A DNA stretch of 64,000 nt, from contig NZ_CAKMMG010000006.1 in assembly GCF_927798115.1 (NCBI RefSeq), positions 186,001 to 250,000 on the forward strand, written 5' to 3'. Numbering within the stretch: position 1 is the first letter of the stretch; the number at the start of each line of letters is the position of its first letter. The position numbers and the translations under genes are program-made. The DNA is from Paenibacillus auburnensis. Its GTDB lineage: Bacteria; Bacillota; Bacilli; Paenibacillales; Paenibacillaceae. The notes beneath the pieces are model-generated. The model ran no database searches. It saw only the letters and a list, made by a program, of their open reading frames with translations, and had not been told where the DNA came from. This document shows positions 32,374-39,895 of this stretch, in pieces.

Positions 32374-32883
32374 TTGGGAAAGCTTATCCCCGGACAACAA
32401 GGGATGAGACTGTCGCCTGATCACCCGAAAGGGCTTGGCGGCTGGCTGGTGCTTGTGCAAATCGGGCTGTACCTTACGCTTATCAGCACCGTTTTAACGA
32501 TTTTTCAATTTTTCACCACTACATTTGGCAGTGAGACCTGGGATAAGCTGACTACTCCCGGAGAGGGGGATTATCATACCCTGTGGAGGCCTACGCTGTT
32601 GTTTGAAGTGATCGCTAACATCGTGATAGTCCTGCTTGTAGCTTACCTGCTTATTCTGCTGTATAACAAAAAATCTGTGTTTCCGCGTTGGCTGATTTTC
32701 TTCTACCTCGGTAATCTGCTTGTGCTAATCGTTGATGCTGTGCTGCTCTCGAATATTCCTTCCTCAGACGAGTGGGTCAGCGGCAACAGAGTCCAGGACA
32801 TTGCGCGGACCCTGCTAACCTGTTTAATCTGGATCACCTATGTTTTACGCTCCAAGAGAGTCCGTAATACGTTTGTCGAATAG
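32374..32883 (+). CDS. DUF2569 domain-containing membrane protein
   Basis: This 169-residue protein has four membrane segments and a GLGGWLVLVQIGLYLTLI start typical of DUF2569 (YdgK-like). Function is unknown. The only well-spaced start is TTG at 32374, 10 bases after AAAGGA; a GTG at 32365 is one base from the Shine-Dalgarno sequence. A terminator follows at 32912. Confidence 0.75.
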   Translation: MGKLIPGQQGMRLSPDHPKGLGGWLVLVQIGLYLTLISTVLTIFQFFTTTFGSETWDKLTTPGEGDYHTLWRPTLLFEVIANIVIVLLVAYLLILLYNKKSVFPRWLIFFYLGNLLVLIVDAVLLSNIPSSDEWVSGNRVQDIARTLLTCLIWITYVLRSKRVRNTFVE

Positions 32884-32911
32884 ATAGGCCGTTATCATTC
32901 TTTCGTAAGAG

Positions 32912-32933
32912 AGCCGCAGCTGCGGCTTTTTTT
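32912..32933 (+). terminator. rho-independent terminator
   Basis: AGCCGCAGCTGCGGCT is a perfect palindrome followed by a T run. Confidence 0.8.
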
Positions 32934-33043
32934 GCTTTTTCGGAAGCCTCCCGGAAGGTTTTCCTCAAGTGCAAAATATTGGCGAATAGGAGTGAGGATA
33001 GCAGGGGATAATCAGGACAAAAGCATGGACAGGAGTGACGGCT

Positions 33044-34591
33044 GTGGCAAAAACAGAAATTACGGAAAACAGCGACCGTTCTGCCCTGAAAATAGATTCT
33101 TCGCAGCCCCTCAGCCGCTCACTGGATGACACGATTGCGCTGTTCCGGCGGATATTCAGTAGTGACGGCACACTTAGAATACGAGTGATAGAGAATGCCC
33201 ATGATAAGCGTATCCGCTGCGGAATCATCTATGTTGACGGAATGATTGACAGAGACCTGATTCAGAACGGGATTACGAAGCCGATCATGACCTATGAGTT
33301 CACCGATGAGGATGGAAGCAATCCGGCAGAGCTCATGGAAACGATCCGTACCCGGGTGATTAACATCTGCGACATTATCGCTTCGACGAAGCTGGATGAA
33401 CTCATTGGCGCCGTGGTAGGCGGTAAAACAATCTTTTTCCTGGATGGCTATGCCGGTGCGCTGAATATTAATGCTCAGGGCTGGGAGACGCGGGCAATAG
33501 AAGAACCATCTACCGATAAAGCGATCCGGGGGCCAAGGGAGGGCTTTAATGAGTCGCTGCTGACCAATCTGACCCTGATCCGACGCAGAGTGCAGAATTC
33601 CGATCTGAAGTTTGTGTTTACCGATATCGGTACGCGGTCGAAAACCCAAACCTGCATTTGTTATCTGGAGAGCCTGGCCTCCCCGGATATTCTTAAGGAG
33701 CTGCAGGGACGGCTGGCACGGGTGGAGATAGACCATCTGCTGGATACCGGGTATCTGGCCGAGCTAATCCGGGATGAGCCCTACTCCCCTTTTGAGATGA
33801 TTGGAAGTACGGAACGGCCGGATTCGGTTGTCAGTAAAATTATGGAGGGGCGGATTGCCCTGCTGATTGAAGGCAGTCCGTTTGCTTTGACCCTGCCGTA
33901 TGTATTTGTGGAGAATTTCCAGGCCAGTGAGGATTACTATATCAATTATTCCTTCGCCACGTTTAACCGGCTGCTCCGGGTAATCGGTGCCTTTATGTCG
34001 ATCAGTATTCCTGCCGTTTATGTTGCCCTTGTGACGTACAGTCAGGAGATGGTACCTACGCTCCTGCTGCTCAGTATAGCGACTGCTCGGCTGTCGGTTC
34101 CTTTTCCGACCATTGTCGAGGCCTTTCTCATGCTGACCATCTTTGAGATTCTGCGTGAAGCAGGCGCACGGATTCCCAATTCGATCGGCCAGGCGGTCAG
34201 CATTGTTGGAGCGCTTGTACTGGGCCAGGCTGCTGTAGATGCGCGGATCGTTAGCGCCCCGATGGTCATAGTTGTCGGCCTGACCGGGATCACGACTCTG
34301 CTCAACCCCCGGCTCACCGGGCCTTTGATTATCGTGCGGATTCTGCTGCTGCTGGCGTCATTTTTCTTCGGAATCTACGGGTATTTCTTCGGGCTGCTGG
34401 GACTGGTAATTCATCTGATGAGCCTGCGCTCGTTCGGTGTATCCTATATGCTTGGCGTAGGCTCCATCCGGCCACAGGACATCAAAGATACGGCCGTCCG
34501 TGCACCGTGGTGGGACATGTATCTGCGTCCGGCGGTTATCGGTGCGAGAAACATGAGACGGAAGCAGCCTAAGAGACAGGCCAAACGATGA
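33044..34591 (+). CDS. spore germinant receptor subunit A (GerAA family)
   Basis: The A subunit of an Ger-type nutrient germinant receptor sits in the spore inner membrane. The 515-residue protein has the long hydrophilic N-terminal domain (to about residue 290), VGGKTIFFLDGYAGALNI and the DTGYLAELIRDEPYSPFEMI signature. Four to six C-terminal helices follow, with SFATFNRLLRVIGAFMSISIP and IPNSIGQAVSIVGALVLGQA. The preferred start is GTG 33044, 8 bases after AGGAG. The stop overlaps the next gene by 4 bp (ATGA). Confidence 0.93.
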   Translation: MAKTEITENSDRSALKIDSSQPLSRSLDDTIALFRRIFSSDGTLRIRVIENAHDKRIRCGIIYVDGMIDRDLIQNGITKPIMTYEFTDEDGSNPAELMETIRTRVINICDIIASTKLDELIGAVVGGKTIFFLDGYAGALNINAQGWETRAIEEPSTDKAIRGPREGFNESLLTNLTLIRRRVQNSDLKFVFTDIGTRSKTQTCICYLESLASPDILKELQGRLARVEIDHLLDTGYLAELIRDEPYSPFEMIGSTERPDSVVSKIMEGRIALLIEGSPFALTLPYVFVENFQASEDYYINYSFATFNRLLRVIGAFMSISIPAVYVALVTYSQEMVPTLLLLSIATARLSVPFPTIVEAFLMLTIFEILREAGARIPNSIGQAVSIVGALVLGQAAVDARIVSAPMVIVVGLTGITTLLNPRLTGPLIIVRILLLLASFFFGIYGYFFGLLGLVIHLMSLRSFGVSYMLGVGSIRPQDIKDTAVRAPWWDMYLRPAVIGARNMRRKQPKRQAKR

Positions 34592-35745
34592 TGAAGACCT
34601 TGTCCAAAGTCTTGTCTGCCCTGCTCTCTGCCGTTATGCTGATCAGCCTGTCCGGCTGCTGGAACTATTCGGAGATCGATGATATGAACATTGTCGCCGG
34701 TGTGGCAATCGATAAGAATAAAAAGGAGAACAACCTGCAGCTAACCGTGGAAATGGTCGATACCCAGGAAGGGATGCAGCAGAGTCAGGCCAGCTTCAAA
34801 ATGATCAGCCTCAGCGGTAATACGATATTTGATATTGCCCGCAACATGATCTCTTTGACCGGCAAAAAGCTGTTGTGGAGTCATGCCAAAGTCATTATCC
34901 TCAGCGAGGAGGTAGCCCGGGAGGGCTTGATTAAGGTCATTGACTGGTACAGCAGGGATACGGAGACCCGGGCGGATGTATTTCTTTTTGTATCGAGTGA
35001 AAAGAATGCCCACGAGGTGCTGAATCTGAACAGCGAGACAAAAACGATTATTTCCTATGAACTGGCCCAGATGATGAATGACGAGACGTTTACCAGTACT
35101 GCACCAGTTGTGCAAATCTGGGATTTCATCGACAAGCTGGAGTCATCTGGGGACAATGCGATAGCGCCGCTGATCTATATGTATGAGAAGAACGGCCAAA
35201 AAAATGAGCACGTAAACGGAACCGCGGTATTCGTGAGGGACCGGATGGTCGGAAAATTAAATGGAGATGAAACCAAATATGCTCTTTTTGCCAAAAATAA
35301 AATCAAAGGAGGTGTCCTGGAGGTGGAAAACGCAAAAGGTACGCCCACCTACTCTCTGGAGATTTTATCGAGCAGAACGAAGGTAAAGCCCAAATGGGTG
35401 GACGGCAGGTTAGAAATGCAGATCCATACGGTCACACATACTGGACTGGACGAGGCGATGAGCGCTGAAGGCTTTGCCGGCGAAGAAACGATCCAGGCCA
35501 TTGCGGAACGTGCGGGCGAGTCCTTGCAGCAAAATATTCTCTCCGTCATCCGTAAGATGCAGCGGGAATATCATGCCGATATTTTTGGCTTTGGCGAAAT
35601 TGTACATGAAGAGATGCCTAGAACCTGGCGCAAGCTTAAGGACAAGTGGCCCGAGGAATTTACCGGTCTGGACGTGAAGGTCCGTTCGGAAATCATCATC
35701 CAGAGCACAGCCAAATCTTCCAGAACAATTAAGTTAGGAGATTAA
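34588..35745 (+). CDS. Ger(x)C family germination lipoprotein (subunit C)
   Basis: The C subunit of the germinant receptor is a spore membrane lipoprotein. The 385-residue precursor has a signal peptide with lipobox SLSGC (cysteine near residue 23), then the family start WNYSEIDDMNIVAGVAIDK, and later GKKLLWSHAKVIILSEE and REYHADIFGFGEIVHEEMPR. Translation is coupled to the A subunit through the ATGA overlap. Confidence 0.93.
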   Translation: MMKTLSKVLSALLSAVMLISLSGCWNYSEIDDMNIVAGVAIDKNKKENNLQLTVEMVDTQEGMQQSQASFKMISLSGNTIFDIARNMISLTGKKLLWSHAKVIILSEEVAREGLIKVIDWYSRDTETRADVFLFVSSEKNAHEVLNLNSETKTIISYELAQMMNDETFTSTAPVVQIWDFIDKLESSGDNAIAPLIYMYEKNGQKNEHVNGTAVFVRDRMVGKLNGDETKYALFAKNKIKGGVLEVENAKGTPTYSLEILSSRTKVKPKWVDGRLEMQIHTVTHTGLDEAMSAEGFAGEETIQAIAERAGESLQQNILSVIRKMQREYHADIFGFGEIVHEEMPRTWRKLKDKWPEEFTGLDVKVRSEIIIQSTAKSSRTIKLGD

Positions 35746-35750
35746 TACAA

Positions 35751-35954
35751 TTGCCCATTTACATCGTGCTCATTTATGCGGTTATCGTGTTATTCGATCC
35801 TTACGGGCTGCTGAAGCAAGGGAACAAGCGGGATTTCTATGTATGCTCTGCATTATGCCTGGTTTCCTTTTCCCTAGCCTTTGCGTTATCGATGCACTGG
35901 GAGATTCCAAGTCCCTCACCGCTGATTGTTCATGTAGTTAAAATGTTATTCTAG
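35751..35954 (+). CDS. small two-helix germination protein (D-subunit type)
   Basis: This 67-residue protein has two hydrophobic segments (about 4-20 and 28-47). Small two-helix D proteins occur in many ger operons (GerKD/GerVD-like) and modulate receptor function. The start is TTG at 35751, 10 bases after AGGAG and 5 bp after the C gene. Identification rests on size, topology and position, not on strong sequence identity. Confidence 0.7.
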   Translation: MPIYIVLIYAVIVLFDPYGLLKQGNKRDFYVCSALCLVSFSLAFALSMHWEIPSPSPLIVHVVKMLF

Positions 35955-35981
35955 TGTGGTCTGAGAGGAGGGGGAGCGGGC

Positions 35982-37088
35982 GTGGGCAAAGAGATTATAC
36001 CCGCTGGACAATCGACCAGCATCGTCATTCTGTTCATTATCGGCAGCTCCCTGTTTATGGGGGCCTCCGGGCAATCGGGCAACAGCAGCTGGATCGCTTT
36101 GATCATTGCTATGGCACTGGCGGTCCCTCTTATACTCGTCTATGCGAGACTGCATGTGCTTTTCCCGGGAAAAGATCTCTACGATATGCTGATCTCCGTA
36201 TTCGGGGCATATTTCGGCAGGGGGCTCTCCTGCCTTTACATTTGGTATACCTTGCATTTGGGGGCACTGGTGCTGCGTAATTTTGGGGAATTCAGCAAAA
36301 CGGTTGCTTTGACGTCCACGCCAATGATCGCACCGATGCTGATTATCGGTCTGCTCTGTATTTGGGTAGTGAATGCGGGAATGGAGGTGCTTGGACGAAG
36401 CGCCAAATTTCTGCTGTTGTTCACCCTGGCGGTTATTTTTGTTGTCCAGCTGCTCTCCGTTCCCAAATATGAAATTCATCATTTGAAGCCGCTTTTGGAC
36501 AGCGGGTGGGGACCGGTCTTTGCAGATGCCGGCGGTACGGTTACCTTCCCGTTTGCGGAGATTGTGGTTTTTCTGGGAGCATTCACCGTTCTTCCCAAAA
36601 AAGGCTCGGCGGCCCGGGTTCTGCTCCGCGGCGTACTCGTCGCGGGGACCATAATAACAGGGATCTCTGTGCGGAATTTGCTTGTGCTGGGTCCTGATAT
36701 TGTATCCTCCCTGTATTTTCCTTCCTATGTGGCGGTCAGCCGAATCAATGTAGGTGATTTCCTGACCCGGATTGAAGGTTCGGCGGCCATTGTATTTGTA
36801 ACGGCGCTGTTCATCAAAGTGAGTCTCTGTCTGTATGTATCCTGCAATGGGATAGCGAAAGTGTTCAAGCTGAAGAGCTACCGCTCCGTGGTGCTGCAGA
36901 TGGGGCTGATCATGGTCTACCTGTCTGATTTCATCTACATGGACATTATGCAGATGCAGTATTTTGCCTATCATATCTATAAAATTTACGCACTTCCATT
37001 TCAGGTGTTCATTCCGCTGACGTTGTGGGCTTCGGCTGAGGTTATGGCTAAAAGGTCCAGCCGGAAGGCGGAGGCCTCTCAGCAATAA
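35982..37088 (+). CDS. spore germinant receptor permease-like subunit B (GerAB family)
   Basis: The 368-residue APC-superfamily-like protein has ten predicted membrane helices. In this family, it forms the nutrient-binding subunit of the germinant receptor. Typical features are PAGQSTSIVILFIIGSSLFM at the N terminus, YIWYTLHLGALVLRNFGEF and IEGSAAIVFVTALFIKVSL. The start is GTG 35982 after GAGGAGGGGG. The operon order A-C-D-B ends here, before the terminator at 37109. Confidence 0.92.
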   Translation: MGKEIIPAGQSTSIVILFIIGSSLFMGASGQSGNSSWIALIIAMALAVPLILVYARLHVLFPGKDLYDMLISVFGAYFGRGLSCLYIWYTLHLGALVLRNFGEFSKTVALTSTPMIAPMLIIGLLCIWVVNAGMEVLGRSAKFLLLFTLAVIFVVQLLSVPKYEIHHLKPLLDSGWGPVFADAGGTVTFPFAEIVVFLGAFTVLPKKGSAARVLLRGVLVAGTIITGISVRNLLVLGPDIVSSLYFPSYVAVSRINVGDFLTRIEGSAAIVFVTALFIKVSLCLYVSCNGIAKVFKLKSYRSVVLQMGLIMVYLSDFIYMDIMQMQYFAYHIYKIYALPFQVFIPLTLWASAEVMAKRSSRKAEASQQ

Positions 37089-37108
37089 ATATGCGTAAGA
37101 AGAACTAC

Positions 37109-37144
37109 AACTTCCTGGTGCAGTACTTACAGGGAGTTTTTTTG
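37109..37144 (+). terminator. terminator of the ger operon
   Basis: AACTTCCTG pairs with CAGGGAGTT (one mismatch or wobble) around a 12-base loop, followed by T7. Confidence 0.75.
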
Positions 37145-37241
37145 ACATTTCCAACCTTTGCCGAAGATCGCTATAATGGTAAACATAGCAGATGCCTTCG
37201 CAGGCGGTTTGCAGCATGAACGTTGGAAAGGAGGAAGCCTA

Positions 37242-37868
37242 GTGAGCGTTTCCAGTATCATGATGTCCTCCCACTGGGGCAGAGAGGTCAGACATAAGTA
37301 TCTTGTTCAGGAATCCAAGGTGCTGGCTGTTGTCTTTCCGGGGCAGAATTATTCCGCCGAGCGCTCCCTGCTTGATTACGCCGGCAAAGTAGCGGCGGAA
37401 TACGGCTGTGATCTTCTGATCCTGGAGTATGGTTATCAGAGTGCGCGGGCAGGATTCAAACGGGAAGAGCTGGATATTGTCGTAGAGGAATGCAAGGCTG
37501 CGCTTGCCGCAGTTCCGGAGTATGAGCAGCTGCTGTTCATCAGTAAAAGCATGGGGACGGTCATCGCCGGACGGCTGGCGGCTGAGATGGGCGTGCAGCA
37601 GAAGACATCACATCTGTATTTGACCCCGATCGCCGAGACTCTTCCATGGATCCAGCAGAGCCGGGGCAGTGTCATCTATGGCGGCAGCGATCCGATGTTC
37701 AGCGGACAGTATGCTGCCGAGATCAGCGGACTGCATAATATCAGGGTGTACCGGATTGACGATGCCAATCACGCATTGGAAGTGGGCAGTGTGAATGAGT
37801 CGCTGGCGGTCCTGCTGGTGATTATCAATTTCTATCATGAGTTTTTTCGCGATGCACTCCAGGGTTAA
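37242..37868 (+). CDS. alpha/beta hydrolase family protein
   Basis: This 208-residue protein has an alpha/beta-hydrolase layout: VLAVVFPGQNYSAERSLLDY near the oxyanion strand, the nucleophile elbow FISKSMGTVIAG (S-x-S-M-G in place of G-x-S-x-G) and a C-terminal catalytic histidine in DDANHALE. Substrate is unknown. The start is GTG 37242, 8 bases after AAAGGAGG; the in-frame upstream extension to 37158 lacks a ribosome-binding site. Confidence 0.75.
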   Translation: MSVSSIMMSSHWGREVRHKYLVQESKVLAVVFPGQNYSAERSLLDYAGKVAAEYGCDLLILEYGYQSARAGFKREELDIVVEECKAALAAVPEYEQLLFISKSMGTVIAGRLAAEMGVQQKTSHLYLTPIAETLPWIQQSRGSVIYGGSDPMFSGQYAAEISGLHNIRVYRIDDANHALEVGSVNESLAVLLVIINFYHEFFRDALQG

Positions 37869-37910
37869 ATGGGCCGTGGGGAAAAATATAAGTTACTAGG
37901 AGTGGATCAG

Positions 37911-38207
37911 ATGGTATTGGAAGCAGCCATGCTGCAGGTAAAGCCGGGGCTTACCGCAGCGTTTGAAGCCAGTTTTAAGGAAGCGTCTCCGCTGATCGCC
38001 TCGATAGAAGGCTACCTGGGACATGAACTCCAGCACTGTCTGGAGGATGACCACAAATATCTACTGCTAGTAAAGTGGCGTACTCTTGAGGATCATACGG
38101 TAGGCTTCAGAGGATCAGCACAGTATCAGGAATGGAAGGCCTTGCTGCACTCCTACTACAGCCCATTCCCGGTGGTAGAGCATTTCACCAGTATCAATCT
38201 GGATTAA
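37911..38207 (+). CDS. antibiotic biosynthesis monooxygenase (ABM) family protein
   Basis: This 98-residue ferredoxin-like domain has LEAAMLQVKPGLTAAFEASF, GYLGHELQHCLEDDHKYLLL and VEHFTSINLD. ABM proteins are small oxygenases or heme- or substrate-binding proteins; the substrate here is unknown. The ATG at 37911 has AGGAG 8 bases upstream, while the longer frame from 37869 lacks a ribosome-binding site. It is close behind the alpha/beta hydrolase and ahead of the phosphotransferase, so the genes may be cotranscribed. Confidence 0.82.
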   Translation: MVLEAAMLQVKPGLTAAFEASFKEASPLIASIEGYLGHELQHCLEDDHKYLLLVKWRTLEDHTVGFRGSAQYQEWKALLHSYYSPFPVVEHFTSINLD

Positions 38208-38221
38208 ACGGGAGGAAGGTT

Positions 38222-39034
38222 ATGCAGGGGAACCGAATTGGAGTTGGACGGACAGCAGAGGTATGGGAACATGGGGATGGCACCATTTTGAAGCTTTATC
38301 TGGAGGACTTTCCCGCTGCGGCTGTGGAACAGGAATTCAAGGTTAGTACATATGTCTATGCCCAGGGTATCCGGACTCCCCGGCCGCTTGAGCTGATTGA
38401 GTCAGAGGGGAGAAGTGGGATTGTATTTCAGCAGATTCATGGCCGTTCCCTGCTGAGCATGATTAGCGAGAAGCCTTGGAAGTTGGCTGAATATTCTAAG
38501 AAACTGGCTGCCCTGCATTACAATTTGCATCAGCTGGAGGGCAATCCGGAACTTGGACTGTATAAGGAGCAGCTGCGAAAACATATCATTTCCGCACCCA
38601 TGCTCACGATGGAGGAGAAATCGGCAGTTCTGGAGCAGCTGGAGAAGCTGCCGGAGGGCAGCAGACTGTGTCATGGCGACTTCCATCCCGACAATGTGCT
38701 GCTGGATAAGGAAGCATGGATTATCGACTGGATGACAGGTATTACGGGGAATCCTGCGGCAGATACGGCACGGTCGGTGCTGATGTTAAGTATAGGGGCG
38801 ATGCCTCCGGGAACCTCTCTGCTTACCAGAGTGGTCACAGGCTTTATCAGGCAGAGGCTGACAAAAGGTTATATCCGGGAGTATCTCAGCCTATCGGGGG
38901 GAAGCTACGCCGAAATCAATGCCTGGATACTGCCGGTAGCCGCAGCGCGCTTAATCGAAGGCGTTCCGGTAGCAGAGAAGGAGCAGCTTGCCAAGGAAGT
39001 CCGCAAACGTCTGAGATCTGTCCGCAAGGCCTAA
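38222..39034 (+). CDS. aminoglycoside/choline phosphotransferase-fold protein
   Basis: This 270-residue protein-kinase-like phosphotransferase (APH family) has GVGRTAEVWEHGDGTILKLY as the nucleotide loop and lysine, the catalytic loop LCHGDFHPDNVLLDKE and the metal-binding IIDWMTGITG. The natural substrate is not evident; many such genes are housekeeping kinases for small molecules, not resistance genes. The ATG at 38222 follows GGGAGGAAGGTT. Confidence 0.88.
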   Translation: MQGNRIGVGRTAEVWEHGDGTILKLYLEDFPAAAVEQEFKVSTYVYAQGIRTPRPLELIESEGRSGIVFQQIHGRSLLSMISEKPWKLAEYSKKLAALHYNLHQLEGNPELGLYKEQLRKHIISAPMLTMEEKSAVLEQLEKLPEGSRLCHGDFHPDNVLLDKEAWIIDWMTGITGNPAADTARSVLMLSIGAMPPGTSLLTRVVTGFIRQRLTKGYIREYLSLSGGSYAEINAWILPVAAARLIEGVPVAEKEQLAKEVRKRLRSVRKA

Positions 39035-39057
39035 CCTGTTCGGGAAAGAGGTGCATC

Positions 39058-39603
39058 ATGCCCACATATATTGCGCTGCTGCGCGGCATTAATGTCGGAG
39101 GCCATAAAATTATTAAAATGCAGGATCTAAAGGCGATGTTTGAATCGCTCGGGTGTGGGAATGTCCGCACCTATATCCAGAGCGGTAACGTTGTGTTCGA
39201 GAGTGGGGAACCCTCAGAGGAAGGCCTGGTCCCGATAATTGAAAAGCGGATCAGAGAGACCTTCGGCTTTGAGGTTCCCGTAATCCTTCGTACTGCGGAA
39301 GAGCTGGAGTCAGCTATCAAGGCGAGCCCTTTTCAGCTGGAGACGGAGGAGGATTACAAGCGGCTGTATGTTTCATTTCTCGATCAGGCGCCGTCTGCCG
39401 GCTCTCTGGAGAAGCTTATTCCCTATGGGGACGGAGCTGATAAGCTGCAGGTAGTCGGTAAAGAATTGTACATATTGTATGAGGTAAGCGTCAGCCAATC
39501 GCCGCTGTTTAAGGTTTCCCTGGACAAGCTGCTCGGTGTGCAGCTCACTGCCCGTAACTGGAACACGGTGAACAAGCTGGCTGCACTTTGCCGGAAAGCC
39601 TAA
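39058..39603 (+). CDS. DUF1697 domain-containing protein
   Basis: This 181-residue protein is a clear DUF1697 member: YIALLRGINVGGHKIIKMQD, GCGNVRTYIQSGNVVFES and a C-terminal TARNWNTVNKLAAL. The biochemical role is unknown. The ATG at 39058 follows GAGGTGCATC, 23 bp after the phosphotransferase gene; a terminator follows. Confidence 0.92.
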   Translation: MPTYIALLRGINVGGHKIIKMQDLKAMFESLGCGNVRTYIQSGNVVFESGEPSEEGLVPIIEKRIRETFGFEVPVILRTAEELESAIKASPFQLETEEDYKRLYVSFLDQAPSAGSLEKLIPYGDGADKLQVVGKELYILYEVSVSQSPLFKVSLDKLLGVQLTARNWNTVNKLAALCRKA

Positions 39604-39671
39604 GTCTTAAGGAAATGGGCACGCTATAAAAGCCACTCTTCAAGAATCACAGGTCATAGCATGTAGTACAG

Positions 39672-39694
39672 GCCCCGCCATGCGGGGCTTTTTT
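39672..39694 (+). terminator. rho-independent terminator
   Basis: GCCCCGC-CAT-GCGGGGC is followed by six T. Confidence 0.9.
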
Positions 39695-39762
39695 GCGCGC
39701 GGTTGTCCTGGTGGCTGTAAGGATTCGCTGAACTACATTCTCCGGAATTCCTTAGATTTGAG

Positions 39763-39784
39763 CATTCAGCTAACATTCAGCTTG
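39763..39784 (+). promoter_or_regulatory. 11-bp direct repeat, probable OmpR-type regulator box
   Basis: CATTCAGCTAA is followed directly by CATTCAGCTTG. Downstream, CATAAT near 39812 could be a -10 with TTATCC as a weak -35. A similar pair, TCTTCAGCAAA-CCTTCAACCTG, precedes the two-component operon (46688-46709). OmpR-family regulators bind such direct repeats at one-turn spacing, so the regulator encoded at 45954-46643 is a candidate. The rest of the 39604-39895 gap shows only the terminator. Confidence 0.5.
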
Positions 39785-39895
39785 ATTTCATTATCCGTTA
39801 AGGTAAGGGTGCCATAATACACCTAGGCAAAGATTGACACTGGGGATAGAGCACTGCCGGATTAAAGGATAATTGAACGATGGGAGTGGGGGACA

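Noticed and set aside
37136..37178. TTGACA...TATAAT as promoter of the alpha/beta hydrolase gene
   Set aside because: The hexamers are good but the spacer is 24 bp, too long for sigma-A without an activator; the TTGAC is also part of the upstream terminator tail.
35946..37217. 423-codon frame antisense to the GerB-type gene
   Set aside because: Composition is typical of a shadow frame (rich in His, Gln, Arg) and the sense strand is a clear GerAB protein.
38222..39034. Aminoglycoside resistance gene
   Set aside because: The kinase fold is present, but nothing shows drug specificity and the neighbours are housekeeping genes.
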